From an uncultured Paracoccaceae bacterium (GTDB taxonomy: Bacteria; Pseudomonadota; Alphaproteobacteria; Rhodobacterales; Rhodobacteraceae), in the NCBI GenBank assembly GCA_937138255.1, contig CAKZOU010000067.1, positions 1-64,000 on the forward strand: a stretch of DNA of 64,000 nucleotides, given 5' to 3'. The position numbers were made by a program, and so were the translations under genes. The notes below the pieces were generated by a model that was given only the letters and a program-made list of their open reading frames with translations, did not search any database and had not been told where the DNA came from. How positions within the stretch are numbered: position 1 is the stretch's first letter; the number at the start of each line of letters is the position of its first letter. Below, piece after piece: positions 37,016-45,651 of this stretch.

Positions 37016-37900
37016 ATGACAAACTGGGACGATATGCGGGTGTTTCTAGCCGTGGCGCGGGCGGAAAGCCTTTCCGCCGCCGCACCGCTTCTGAAAATGG
37101 ATCCTGCTACCGTGGGCCGCCGTATCGCGCGGCTCGAGGATGCCTTGGGCGCGGCGCTCTTCGTCAAAACGCCGCAGGGCTATGCCCTCACAGATCACGG
37201 CATCCGCATCCGCCAGCGTGCCGCCGAGGCAGAAGAGGCGCTCGGACTTGCCTTTGACGAGGGGCGGGGGGTCGCGGCGGGCCTCACCGGGCAGATCCGC
37301 ATCGGCGCGCCGGACGGCTGCGCGAATTTCCTTCTGCCGCAGGTTTGTGCGGCCATTCAGGCCGAGAACCCCGGGCTTGAGGTGCAGGTTCTCGCGCTGC
37401 CCCGCGTCGTCAACCTTTCCAAGCGCGAGGCTGATATGGCGATCACCGTCAGCCCGCCGGATGCAGGCCGCCTCACGGTCCAGAAAATCACCGACTATCA
37501 CCTGCACCTCGCCTGCCACCGGAGCATTGCGCAAGAGATCGCCGGGCGGGACGACCTTCGGGGGCGTCCGGTCGTCGGCTATATCCCCGACATGATCTTC
37601 GACAAGGAACTGGATTATCTCGGCCCCCTTGGGGCAGGGGGCGTGCAACTTGCGTCCAACTCGGTCGCGGTGCAGATGCAGATGCTGCGCGCGGGGCAGG
37701 GGATCGGCATCGTCCACGATTTCGCGCTGCCCTTCGCGCCCGAGGTGTGCCCGATTCTTCGTAACGAGATCGGCCTCACGCGCTCTTTCTATCTCGTTCG
37801 CCACGCCGCCGACCGCCGATCTGACAGGCTCAACCGCTTTGCCACGGCGCTGGTGCAGGGCTTGCGGGCGGAAGTGGCCCGCCTCGAACAGGCCGCTTGA
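37016..37900 (+). CDS. LysR-family regulator (probably of mmsA)
   Basis: A 294-residue LysR-type transcription factor. The N-terminal winged helix-turn-helix (about 1-60) includes SLSAAAPLLKMDPATVGRRI. The effector domain follows from about 88 (GLTGQIRIGAPDG). Its divergent orientation to mmsA with a T-N11-A palindrome between them suggests it controls valine or propionyl-CoA related genes and itself. The effector is unknown. Confidence 0.88.
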   Translation: MTNWDDMRVFLAVARAESLSAAAPLLKMDPATVGRRIARLEDALGAALFVKTPQGYALTDHGIRIRQRAAEAEEALGLAFDEGRGVAAGLTGQIRIGAPDGCANFLLPQVCAAIQAENPGLEVQVLALPRVVNLSKREADMAITVSPPDAGRLTVQKITDYHLHLACHRSIAQEIAGRDDLRGRPVVGYIPDMIFDKELDYLGPLGAGGVQLASNSVAVQMQMLRAGQGIGIVHDFALPFAPEVCPILRNEIGLTRSFYLVRHAADRRSDRLNRFATALVQGLRAEVARLEQAA

Positions 37901-37953
37901 CAGCAAAGCCCCTCAGAGAGGACGCTGGGCGCAGGCTATTCAGGGAGGTTGCC

Positions 37954-38388
37954 ATGCTCGTCCAGCAAATCCTCGGCTCCAAGGCCAGCGGCGGAGTGCT
38001 TTCTGTGAAACCGACCGACAGCGTCTCTGATGCGATCAAGCTTTTATCGGAGAAACGGATCGGATCGGTTGTTGTATCGGCCAATGGTGAAAGCCTTGAC
38101 GGTATCCTGTCCGAGCGCGACGTGGTGCGCGAGCTTGGGCGCCGCGGAGCCACCGTGCTGGCCGAACCCGTGAGCGCCCTGATGACCGCAAAGATCGTCA
38201 CGTGCAGCGAAACGGACACGGCCGACCAGATCCTTCAGATGATGACCGATGGCCGCTTCCGCCACCTGCCGGTGATGCGCGAGGGCAAGATGATCGGCCT
38301 CGTTTCCATCGGTGATGTGGTCAAGGCACGTCTGTCGGAGTTGTCGATGGAGAAGAATGCCCTCGAAGGCATGATCATGGGGCACTGA
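37954..38388 (+). CDS. CBS-domain pair protein
   Basis: A 144-residue soluble protein made of two CBS domains, roughly 8-62 (VKPTDSVSDAIKLLSEKRIGSVVV with GILSERDVV) and 75-130 (TCSETDTADQILQMMTDGRFRHLPV with GLVSIGDVV). Such stand-alone pairs bind adenosine nucleotides and regulate partner proteins; no partner is fused or adjacent. The start at 37954 follows GGGAGG. Confidence 0.9.
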   Translation: MLVQQILGSKASGGVLSVKPTDSVSDAIKLLSEKRIGSVVVSANGESLDGILSERDVVRELGRRGATVLAEPVSALMTAKIVTCSETDTADQILQMMTDGRFRHLPVMREGKMIGLVSIGDVVKARLSELSMEKNALEGMIMGH

Positions 38389-38403
38389 GCCGGGTTGCAT
38401 TTC

Positions 38404-38428
38404 GGGGCGCAATATAGTTGCGTGCCCC
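38404..38428. promoter_or_regulatory. Inverted repeat at the coaD promoter region
   Basis: GGGG-CGCAA-TATAG-TTGCG-TG-CCCC forms a symmetric element 28-52 bp before coaD, with TATAGT at its centre as a possible -10. It could be an operator or, less likely, a terminator of the CBS gene, as no T-run follows. Confidence 0.35.
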
Positions 38429-38455
38429 CAAGCGACCAAGACCAGCGAGGCATCC

Positions 38456-38953
38456 ATGCGCATCGGCCTATATCCCGGCACTTTCGATCCGATCACGCTC
38501 GGCCACACTGACATTATCCAGCGGGCTATGGCGCTTGTGGACCGTTTGGTGATCGGCGTTGCCATCAACCGCGACAAGGGCCCCTTGTTCAACCTTGAAG
38601 ACCGCGTGGCGATGGTTCAGGCGGAATGTGCGCCGATTATCGCCAAGACGGGCGGCGAGATCGTGGTTCATCCTTTCGAAAACCTGCTGATCGACTGCGC
38701 CCGCGACGTGGGCGCGACCGTCATCGTGCGCGGGCTGCGCGCCGTGGCCGATTTCGAATACGAATTCCAGATGGTCGGCATGAACCGCGCTATGGATGAC
38801 ACGGTCGAGACCGTTTTCCTCATGGCCGATGCCCGCCGTCAGGCGATTGCCTCGAAGCTCGTCAAGGAAATCGCCCGCCTCGGCGGAGATGTATCGAAAT
38901 TCGTGACGCCTGACGTGCGTCAGGCGCTGCACGAGAAATTCGGCCGCGCCTAG
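38456..38953 (+). CDS. coaD: Phosphopantetheine adenylyltransferase
   Basis: CoaD transfers AMP from ATP to 4'-phosphopantetheine, the penultimate step of coenzyme A synthesis. The 165-residue protein has the nucleotidyltransferase motif [30 protein letters not shown] and the C-terminal HEKFG. Length is typical. Its TAG stop shares the palindrome CTAG (38950-38953) with the stop of the convergent gap gene. Confidence 0.97.
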   Translation: MRIGLYPGTFDPITLGHTDIIQRAMALVDRLVIGVAINRDKGPLFNLEDRVAMVQAECAPIIAKTGGEIVVHPFENLLIDCARDVGATVIVRGLRAVADFEYEFQMVGMNRAMDDTVETVFLMADARRQAIASKLVKEIARLGGDVSKFVTPDVRQALHEKFGRA

Positions 38954-39951
38954 ATCAGCTTGCCCATCGCCACGGCCGTATCGGCCATGCGGTTGGAAAA
39001 GCCCCATTCGTTGTCGTACCAGCTCAGGATGCGGAGCAGGTTGCCCGGCAAGACCTTGGTCTGATCCGCGGCAAAGGTCGATGACGCGCCGTTGTGGTTA
39101 TAGTCCATCGACACGAGCGGGCGGGTCTCATAGCCAAGAACGCCTTTCAGCGGGCCTTCCGATGCGGCTTTCATCAGCGCATTGACCTCTTCGGCAGTAA
39201 CGGCTTTTTCGGTGACGACACAGAGATCGACGCAAGAGACATTCGGGGTCGGCACACGGATCGACGAGCCGTCGAGCTTGCCGTCAAGCTCGGGCAGGAC
39301 CAGACCAAGCGCTTTGGCGGCGCCCGTGGTCGTCGGGATCATACTCATCGCTGCGGCGCGGGCGCGGTAGAGGTCTTTATGCATGGTATCAAGCGTCGGC
39401 TGATCGCCTGTGTAGCTGTGAATCGTCGTCATGAAGCCGGTGGTGATGCCGAAGGCATCATTGATCAGCTTGGCGACCGGCGCGAGGCAGTTGGTGGTGC
39501 AAGAGCCGTTGGAGACAACGAGATCACCCGAAGTCAGCACATCGTGATTGACCCCAAAGACGATCGTCTTGTCCGCGCCCTTGGACGGTGCCGAGACGAG
39601 AACGCGCTTCGATCCGTTTTGCAGGTGGAGTGCAGCTTTCTCGCGGTCGGTGAAGATCCCGGTGCATTCAAACGCGATGTCCACATCGCCCCAAGGTAGC
39701 TCGGCCGGGTTCCTGAGCGCCGTGACACGGATCGGGCCGCGGCCCACGTCGATCCAGCTATCGCCCGATGTAACCTCGACCGGAAAACGGCCATGCACCG
39801 AATCAAATTGAAGAAGGTGTGCGTTGGTCTCGACAGGCCCGAGATCGTTGATGGCGACCACCTCGAGATCTGTCCGGCCCGATTCAATGATTGCCCGCAG
39901 GACGTTGCGGCCAATTCGCCCAAATCCGTTGATGCCAACCTTGATAGCCAT
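38950..39951 (-). CDS. gap: Glyceraldehyde-3-phosphate dehydrogenase (NAD type)
   Basis: Type I phosphorylating GAPDH of 333 residues, with the catalytic C151 in [12 protein letters not shown]. The second beta strand ends in VVAINDLG with D36, the aspartate that selects NAD over NADP. It is one of two gap paralogues in tandem, with a 46-codon gene between them. Two TTAGCGCTAA-type palindromes lie 27-58 bp upstream, suggesting control by a LacI-family carbon regulator (CceR type). I infer a glycolytic role for this copy. Confidence 0.95.
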   Translation of the reverse strand: MAIKVGINGFGRIGRNVLRAIIESGRTDLEVVAINDLGPVETNAHLLQFDSVHGRFPVEVTSGDSWIDVGRGPIRVTALRNPAELPWGDVDIAFECTGIFTDREKAALHLQNGSKRVLVSAPSKGADKTIVFGVNHDVLTSGDLVVSNGSCTTNCLAPVAKLINDAFGITTGFMTTIHSYTGDQPTLDTMHKDLYRARAAAMSMIPTTTGAAKALGLVLPELDGKLDGSSIRVPTPNVSCVDLCVVTEKAVTAEEVNALMKAASEGPLKGVLGYETRPLVSMDYNHNGASSTFAADQTKVLPGNLLRILSWYDNEWGFSNRMADTAVAMGKLI

Positions 39952-39977
39952 CTGATGCCTCTCGCAATACTGCGCTC

Positions 39978-40009
39978 GTTAGCGCTAACTTGAAATGTTG
40001 GCGCTAACA
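39978..40009. promoter_or_regulatory. Two CceR-like palindromes upstream of gap
   Basis: GTTAGCGCTAAC (39978-39989, perfect) and TGTTGGCGCTAACA (39996-40009, one mismatched pair) have centres 19 bp apart. Both fit the LacI-family site reported for CceR, the central carbon regulator of Rhodobacter. They lie 27-58 bp before the gap start. Confidence 0.7.
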
Positions 40010-40055
40010 TCGCGATTTGTCGGGAAAGGTCAACAGGCGATTTGAAGCTGGCAAT

Positions 40056-40196
40056 CTAGCGCCAGAACGAGAGCCACTCGATCAGGTCAGTCAACTTTCG
40101 CACAAGAAAGATGACACCGCCCAGATCGAAATAGAGATCAACCCCGACAGCGGCGGCGATAAGAGCGGCAAGCCAGAGAGAGATCGTGTTGGTCAT
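40056..40196 (-). CDS. 46-aa membrane protein between the two gap genes
   Basis: A 46-residue frame, MTNTISLWLAALIAAAVGVD at the N-terminus and KLTDLIEWLSFWR at the end. One long hydrophobic helix (about 6-32) is followed by an amphipathic, aromatic-rich tail. It lies between two gap genes on the same strand. I recall small proteins of this pattern at the same place in other Rhodobacterales, which supports it being real, but I could not check this. Function unknown. It could tether or regulate a Gap enzyme; that is speculation. Confidence 0.65.
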   Translation of the reverse strand: MTNTISLWLAALIAAAVGVDLYFDLGGVIFLVRKLTDLIEWLSFWR

Positions 40197-40233
40197 GGGC
40201 AAGCTCTAACTGGTCAGGATCGGACGGGCAAAG

Positions 40234-40262
40234 AAAAAACCCCGACCGAGGCCGGGGTTCGG
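40234..40262 (-). terminator. Terminator of the second gap gene
   Basis: On the minus strand AACCCCG-GCCTCGGT-CGGGGTT runs into TTTTTTC, 22 nt after the gap stop. It separates this gap gene from the 46-aa gene downstream, which then starts 38 nt further on. Confidence 0.85.
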
Positions 40263-40284
40263 GGAGAGTTTCTTGCAAGACACC

Positions 40285-41289
40285 TCAGTTGATGAGGCGG
40301 CCCATGTGCGCAGCAACGTCAGCCATGCGGGTCGAAAAGCCCCACTCGTTGTCGTACCACGCCAGAACACGGACAGTCCGGCCACCGATGACCTTGGTCT
40401 GCTCGGGGGCAAAGATCGACGACTGGGTGGTGTGGTTGAAATCGATCGAGACCTTCGGCTCGGGATCGTAGGACATCACCATGCCCATGCTGCCTGCAAC
40501 AGCCTCGCGGACCACCTCGTTCACATCCTCAACGGTCACGTCCTTGGCCGCCTCGAACACCAGATCAACAGCCGAAACGTTTGGGGTCGGCACACGCATT
40601 GCCGAGCCGTCGAGTTTGCCGGCCAGCTCGGGCAGCACTTCGCCAAGCGCCTTGGCAGCGCCTGTCGATGTCGGGATCATCGCCATTGCAGCGGCGCGAG
40701 CACGATAAAGGTCGCTGTGGCGGCGATCCAGCGTCGGCTGGTCGCCGGTGTAGCTGTGGATCGTCGTCATGATACCGCGCTCGATACCGATGGCGTCGTT
40801 CAAGACCTTGGCGAGCGGGGCGAGGCAATTGGTGGTGCAGGAGCCGTTCGACACCATGCGGTCGTCGCTCCTCAGCAAGCGGTGATTGACCCCGTAGACG
40901 ACCGTGCGCTGCACGTTCTTGGCGGGGGCAGAGATCAAAACCTTCTTGGCGCCGCGCTCGAGGTGGGCCTTGGCCTTTTCACCGTCATTGAACGCGCCGG
41001 TGCATTCGAGAACCACGTCGACACCCGACCAGTCGAGCTCGTCGAGGTTACGGGTCGACATGACCTCCATCGGGCCGCGACCAAGATCCATCTCGTTGCC
41101 CGTCACGCGAATTTCATTGGGGAAGCGACCGTGAACGCTGTCGTATTTCAGAAGGTGCGCGTTGGTCTCGATCGGGCCGGTGGCGTTGATCTTGACGACC
41201 TGAACATCGTTGCGCCCGCTTTCAGCGATCTGAGCCAAGGTGCAGCGACCAATCCTGCCAAACCCGTTGATACCGATCGTGACGGTCAT
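40285..41289 (-). CDS. Glyceraldehyde-3-phosphate dehydrogenase paralogue, NADP-leaning
   Basis: Type I GAPDH of 334 residues, aligning without gaps to the other copy around the catalytic C151. The NAD-selecting aspartate is replaced: VVKINATG carries A36 where the paralogue has D36. The coenzyme loop reads LDRRHSDL (R189, R190) instead of LDTMHKDL. Loss of the acidic residue plus gained arginines is the pattern expected for NADP use, so a biosynthetic (gluconeogenic or Calvin-type) role is likely. CceR-like palindromes lie upstream and a strong terminator follows. Confidence 0.92.
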   Translation of the reverse strand: MTVTIGINGFGRIGRCTLAQIAESGRNDVQVVKINATGPIETNAHLLKYDSVHGRFPNEIRVTGNEMDLGRGPMEVMSTRNLDELDWSGVDVVLECTGAFNDGEKAKAHLERGAKKVLISAPAKNVQRTVVYGVNHRLLRSDDRMVSNGSCTTNCLAPLAKVLNDAIGIERGIMTTIHSYTGDQPTLDRRHSDLYRARAAAMAMIPTSTGAAKALGEVLPELAGKLDGSAMRVPTPNVSAVDLVFEAAKDVTVEDVNEVVREAVAGSMGMVMSYDPEPKVSIDFNHTTQSSIFAPEQTKVIGGRTVRVLAWYDNEWGFSTRMADVAAHMGRLIN

Positions 41290-41374
41290 GCTTTGTCCCC
41301 TTCGACTGACATTTGCAGAGTGCCTAGTCGGATTCCGAAACCCGGCAAAGGGAAATATTTATAAGCCGCAATGT

Positions 41375-41416
41375 GTTAGCGTTAACTTGGGCGCAATGTC
41401 GCAGTATAGCGCTAAC
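41375..41416. promoter_or_regulatory. CceR-like palindromes upstream of the second gap gene
   Basis: GTTAGCGTTAAC (41375-41386) and TATAGCGCTAAC (41405-41416) have centres 30 bp apart, 86-127 bp before the gap start. They match the sites before the other gap gene and suggest a common LacI-family regulator. Confidence 0.65.
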
Positions 41417-41498
41417 TGTTTGCGCACACATTCGCGGGGCTTGTCCTCTTGGCTCATACGATTACCTATGGTGCCGAGTTGGATTCTTGGAGAGGCGC

Positions 41499-42461
41499 AT
41501 GAGCGGACTTCTGGCACTCTTGGATGACGTGGCCGCCATCGCCAAGGTCGCGGCAACGAGCGTTGACGATATCGCGGCGCAGGCGGCCAAGGCAGGCACC
41601 AAGGTTGCGGGCGTTGTGATCGACGATGCGGCGGTGACGCCAAAATACGTCCATGGCTTTGAAGCAAGCCGCGAGTTGCCGATCATCTGGAAAATCACCA
41701 AGGGTTCGCTGTTTAACAAGCTCGTGGTGCTTTTGCCAGCGGCACTTTTGCTCAACGCCTTCGCGCCTTGGGTGATCACACCGCTTTTGATGCTGGGCGG
41801 GGCCTATCTCTGCTTTGAGGGGGCCGAGAAGGTCTTTCATGCTTTTGTTCCGCACGCCAGCCATGCGGTCGATGAAGATCTCGATGTCGGAGACCCCGCG
41901 CACCTTGAAGAGACGCGGGTCAGGGGCGCGATCAAGACGGATTTCATCCTCTCTGCCGAGATCATGACGATCGTTCTTTCGACGCTCGACGCGGGCGACA
42001 TCTGGGTTACCGCAGGCGCCTTGGCGCTGGCGGGGATTGCGATCACCGCGGCGGTCTATGGCAGCGTGGCGCTCATTGTGAAAATGGACGATATCGGCCT
42101 GTTGCTCGCCAAGCGGGCGCGCACCGGGGCAGGGCGCGGCCTAGGGCGTGGGCTTGTGCGCGGGATGCCCAAGCTTCTTTCGGCGCTTTCCTTCGTCGGC
42201 ACGCTGGCGATGCTCTGGGTGGGCGGCTCGATCATCCTGCACGGGCTTGAGGTCACCCATCTCTGGGCCTGGCCCTATGAGACGATCCATCATTGGGCAG
42301 AAGCCGTGGCCCATGCGGTGCCCGAGGCTTTGGCCGGATTTTCCGGCTGGCTGACAACGGCAGTTGCGGACGGGGTGATTGGCCTCGGGATCGGCCTCTT
42401 GCTGGTGCCGGTCGTGACGCGGATCATCGGGCCGCTCTTTTCCAAGAAACCGGCCCATTGA
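41499..42461 (+). CDS. DUF808 (YedI-like) membrane protein
   Basis: A 320-residue inner membrane protein beginning MSGLLALLDDVAAIAKVAA, the hallmark of DUF808. The N-terminal amphipathic part is followed by several transmembrane segments (VLLPAALLLNAFAPWVI, ALALAGIAITAAVYGSVAL, IGLGIGLLLVPVV). The family has no established function. The start follows GGAGAGG and the longer frame upstream is not conserved in style. A terminator follows. Confidence 0.9.
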   Translation: MSGLLALLDDVAAIAKVAATSVDDIAAQAAKAGTKVAGVVIDDAAVTPKYVHGFEASRELPIIWKITKGSLFNKLVVLLPAALLLNAFAPWVITPLLMLGGAYLCFEGAEKVFHAFVPHASHAVDEDLDVGDPAHLEETRVRGAIKTDFILSAEIMTIVLSTLDAGDIWVTAGALALAGIAITAAVYGSVALIVKMDDIGLLLAKRARTGAGRGLGRGLVRGMPKLLSALSFVGTLAMLWVGGSIILHGLEVTHLWAWPYETIHHWAEAVAHAVPEALAGFSGWLTTAVADGVIGLGIGLLLVPVVTRIIGPLFSKKPAH

Positions 42462-42472
42462 CGGAAAGGAAA

Positions 42473-42494
42473 AGGGCGGCGTGAACGCCGCCCT
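42473..42494. terminator. Bidirectional terminator
   Basis: Arms AGGGCGGCG and CGCCGCCCT with a TGAA loop lie between the convergent DUF808 and tkt genes; the TTTTCC tail is on the tkt (minus) side. Confidence 0.85.
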
Positions 42495-42517
42495 ACGCTG
42501 TTTTGCTTTGGGCGAGA

Positions 42518-44542
42518 TTAGCCCAAGAGCGCCTTGGCCTTTTCAGCCACGGCCTCGGCGGTGATGCCGAACTTCTCGTAGAGAACCTCTGCCGGAGCCG
42601 AAGCGCCAAAGCTGCTCATGCCGACGAATCCGGCCCTGGCCTCGCGGCCACGCTCGCCCAGAAGCCACTGGTCCCACGGCTGGCGCACGCCCGCTTCGAT
42701 CGCCAAGCGCACCGCGCCACCCGGCAAAACGCGCTTGCGATAGGCGTCGTCTTGCTGGGCGAACAGCTCCATGCAGGGCATCGAGACCACACGGGTGCCG
42801 ATGCCGGCGGCCTCAAGTGCTGCGCGGGCGGCCAAAGCGATCTCGACCTCGGAGCCGGTCGCCATCAGGATCACCTGACGCTTGCCGGTGGCCTCGGCCA
42901 GCACATAGGCGCCGCGCGAGGTCAGGTTGGCGGTCTTGTGCTCGGTGCGGACGGTGGGCAGGTTTTGCCGGCTGAGCGCCAGAACCGAGGGGGTCGATTT
43001 CTGACCAAGCGCAACTTCCCAAGCCTCGGCCGTCTCGACCGTATCGGCGGGGCGGAAGACGAGGGTGTTGGGCGTGGCGCGCAGCATGGCAAGGTGTTCG
43101 ACCGGCTGGTGGGTCGGGCCGTCTTCGCCAAGGCCGATGGAATCGTGGGTCATCACATAGACGACCGGAACCCCCATCAGCGCCGAGAGGCGCATCGAGC
43201 CGCGGGCGTAGTCGGTGAAGCACATGAAGGTGCCGCCGTAGGGGCGGGTGCCGCCATGCAGCGCCATGCCGTTCATCGCCGCCGCCATGCCGTGCTCGCG
43301 GATGCCGTAATAGACATAGCGCCCCTTGCGGTTGGTGGGGTGGAACACGCCCATATCGGCGGTCTTGGTGTTGTTGGATCCGGTGAGGTCGGCCGAGCCG
43401 CCCATCGTCTCGCCCATGATCGGGTTGATGACCGACAGCGCCACTTCCGAGGATTTGCGGGTCGCGTGCTTGGGCTTCGTCTCCGAGGTGTCCTTCTTCA
43501 GCTTTCGGATCGCAGCGGCAAGCTTGTTCGGAACTTCGCCCGCATAGGCGCGGTTGAACTCGGCCTGCTTGGCGCCCGAGAGCTTGGCAAACTCGGCTTC
43601 CCATTCGGCCCGGGCCACGGCGCCACGGCCGCCCATGGCTTCCCACTGGGCCTTGATTTCGGCGGGGATCTCGAAGGGGCCGTAGGTCCAGCCATAGGTG
43701 GCCTTGGCCGCCTCGAGCTGGGCCTTGTCGGTCAGCGCGCCGTGGCCCTTGGAGGTGTCCTGCGCGGCATGGCCGAGGGCGATATGGGTCTTGCAGGCGA
43801 TCATCGAGGGGCGCGGATCGGCCTTGGCGGCAGCGATAGCGGCGTCGATCGCCACCGGATCATGCCCGTCGATCGCCTGAACGTGCCAGCCCGAGGCCTC
43901 GAAGCGGGTGATCTGATCGGTCTTGTCGGCAATATCCACGGTGCCGTCGATGGTGATGTTGTTGTTGTCCCAGAAGACGATGAGGTGCGACAGCTCCTGC
44001 ATCCCCGCAAGGCCGATGGCCTCTTGGCTCACACCTTCCATGAGGCAGCCGTCGCCAGCCATCACATAGGTGAAGTGATCGACGATCTTGGCGCCATAGC
44101 GGGCACGTTGGTTTTCCTCGGCCATGGCAAAGCCCACGGCGTTGGAAATGCCTTGGCCGAGCGGGCCGGTGGTGGTCTCGACGCCGCCGGCATGGCCGTA
44201 TTCGGGGTGGCCGGCGGTACGGGCGCCCCACTGGCGGAAATTCTTGATCTCCTCGAGCGTGATATCGGCATAGCCGGTGAGATAGAGGAGCGAGTAGATC
44301 AGCATCGAGCCGTGGCCGGCCGAGAGGATGAACCGGTCGCGGTCGGGCCAGTTCGGCGCCTTGGGATCAAAGCGCAGGTGCTTTTCAAAGAGCACGGTCG
44401 CGACATCGGCCATGCCCATCGGCATCCCCGAATGGCCCGAATTGGCGGCGGCGACGGCATCGAGGGTCAGGGTGCGGATCGCGGCCGCTTTCATCCAGTG
44501 GTCGGGGTGGGCGGCACGCAGCGCTGCAATATCCAAGGTCAT
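42518..44542 (-). CDS. tkt: Transketolase
   Basis: Thiamine-diphosphate enzyme moving two-carbon ketol units in the pentose phosphate and Calvin cycles. The 674-residue protein has [10 protein letters not shown] near the start, the ThDP/Mg motif in [13 protein letters not shown] to NNNITIDG, and the second-domain catalytic region [17 protein letters not shown]. Start is at [17 protein letters not shown] weak CceR-like element (AGCGCTAA at 44608-44615) lies about 65 bp upstream, which would put tkt with the gap genes in a carbon regulon. Confidence 0.96.
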   Translation of the reverse strand: MTLDIAALRAAHPDHWMKAAAIRTLTLDAVAAANSGHSGMPMGMADVATVLFEKHLRFDPKAPNWPDRDRFILSAGHGSMLIYSLLYLTGYADITLEEIKNFRQWGARTAGHPEYGHAGGVETTTGPLGQGISNAVGFAMAEENQRARYGAKIVDHFTYVMAGDGCLMEGVSQEAIGLAGMQELSHLIVFWDNNNITIDGTVDIADKTDQITRFEASGWHVQAIDGHDPVAIDAAIAAAKADPRPSMIACKTHIALGHAAQDTSKGHGALTDKAQLEAAKATYGWTYGPFEIPAEIKAQWEAMGGRGAVARAEWEAEFAKLSGAKQAEFNRAYAGEVPNKLAAAIRKLKKDTSETKPKHATRKSSEVALSVINPIMGETMGGSADLTGSNNTKTADMGVFHPTNRKGRYVYYGIREHGMAAAMNGMALHGGTRPYGGTFMCFTDYARGSMRLSALMGVPVVYVMTHDSIGLGEDGPTHQPVEHLAMLRATPNTLVFRPADTVETAEAWEVALGQKSTPSVLALSRQNLPTVRTEHKTANLTSRGAYVLAEATGKRQVILMATGSEVEIALAARAALEAAGIGTRVVSMPCMELFAQQDDAYRKRVLPGGAVRLAIEAGVRQPWDQWLLGERGREARAGFVGMSSFGASAPAEVLYEKFGITAEAVAEKAKALLG

Positions 44543-44744
44543 GGTCCTTTGTGGTCGAGGTGAGGCTTGCCAGCGTCTTACCAGCCGAGGGCATAAGATC
44601 AAGCGCGAGCGCTAAGCGTTTGACGGAAAAGGGATCAGCGCATTTGCGAGGTTTCAGGTGATGGCTTAGGCTCTCCTTAACGCAATACGATTCGCTTCAC
44701 GCGCGCCCTCGGGCTGCGGGAAGATGTGCCAAGGGGAGCAAGGC

Positions 44745-45218
44745 ATGAGTGATATCAGCGAGCTTGAACGCCGCATCACCAAGGCTCTCGATCGCATCCG
44801 CGACGGGTTAATGGCAGGACAGAGCGGCCCTGTCGATGCGCAGGATGAGTCGGTTGATTTGCGGGCTCAGCTGGAAGAAGAGCGCACCGCGAACGCCCAA
44901 CTCGAAGAGCGGATCCGCGCCCTGAAGGAGCGACACGCCGCAGAGATAGAAACCCTCGCCTCGGTGAATTCGGGCTCCGAAGAACGGCACACGGCGCTTG
45001 AACAGGCGCTCGATCAGCTTCGGCAAGCCAATGACGCACTTCGCGAGAATAACGCGGCGCTGCGGGTTGCTTTGGCGGATGGCGTGACCGATGCAGACAT
45101 GATCAACGAGGCAATGCAGGCCGAACTGGAGGCGTTGGCCGCCCAGCAAGCGGCGGATGCCGCCGAGGTCGACGCAATTCTCATCGAACTTAGGCCCATA
45201 GTGCAGGAGGCCCGCTGA
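44745..45218 (+). CDS. Coiled-coil protein coupled to ZapA
   Basis: A 157-residue soluble protein, acidic and almost wholly helical, beginning MSDISELERRITKALDRI. A coiled coil runs from about 40 to 110 (LEEERTANAQLEERIRALKERH). I do not recognise a named family. Its stop overlaps the zapA start as TGATG, so the two are translated together in a fixed ratio. It may be a cell-division partner of ZapA, in the manner of ZapB in enterobacteria, though there is no visible sequence likeness to ZapB beyond the coiled coil. Confidence 0.75.
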   Translation: MSDISELERRITKALDRIRDGLMAGQSGPVDAQDESVDLRAQLEEERTANAQLEERIRALKERHAAEIETLASVNSGSEERHTALEQALDQLRQANDALRENNAALRVALADGVTDADMINEAMQAELEALAAQQAADAAEVDAILIELRPIVQEAR

Positions 45219-45589
45219 TGCCACAGGTCGAAGTTTCCATCGGCGGCCGCAGCTTCGAGGTTGCCTGTCAGGATGGCGAAGAGCGCTTCCTGCGCGCCGC
45301 GGCGCAAATGCTCGATACCGAGGCCACGGCGCTTTCGAACCAGATCGGTCGCATCCCCGAGGCGCGGATGCTTCTTATGGCGGGGTTGATGCTGGCCGAC
45401 AAGACGGCCGGCCTTGAAGACAGCCTCAGGATGGCCAAGGCGCGGATTTCCGAGCTTGAAGCCCAAGGCGCGCCCGCGCCGCAGCGGGTCGAGGTGCCGG
45501 TGGTGCCGGCAGAGGTGACCGAGACGCTGGCCGAGCTGGCGGCACGGGCCGAGGCCTTGGCCGATCAGATCGAAGAAGGGCGCGGCTAG
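45218..45589 (+). CDS. zapA: Cell division protein ZapA
   Basis: ZapA bundles FtsZ filaments at the division ring. The 123-residue protein has the N-terminal beta-hairpin head (VEVSIGGRSFEVACQDGEE), a RAAAQMLD helix, and a C-terminal coiled coil with an Ala/Glu-rich tail slightly longer than usual. It is coupled to the upstream coiled-coil gene by a TGATG overlap. Confidence 0.92.
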   Translation: MPQVEVSIGGRSFEVACQDGEERFLRAAAQMLDTEATALSNQIGRIPEARMLLMAGLMLADKTAGLEDSLRMAKARISELEAQGAPAPQRVEVPVVPAEVTETLAELAARAEALADQIEEGRG

Positions 45590-45651
45590 GGCGGGCATTC
45601 ACAGAATATTTCACTTGGCGTTCCGATGCCAAATCCAATATCCGCGGATGC

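Noticed and set aside
42503-44563. A 686-codon open frame on the plus strand opposite tkt, and similar long frames opposite purL (48087-50003), uvrA (29175-30416) and the M20 dipeptidase (1335-2087)
   Set aside because: They lie entirely antisense to clear genes, have no recognisable domain and are expected where third-position G+C is high.
45590-45651. 6S RNA next to zapA, its location in many proteobacteria
   Set aside because: Only about 60 bp separate zapA from the methyltransferase and no long duplex with a central bubble is seen.
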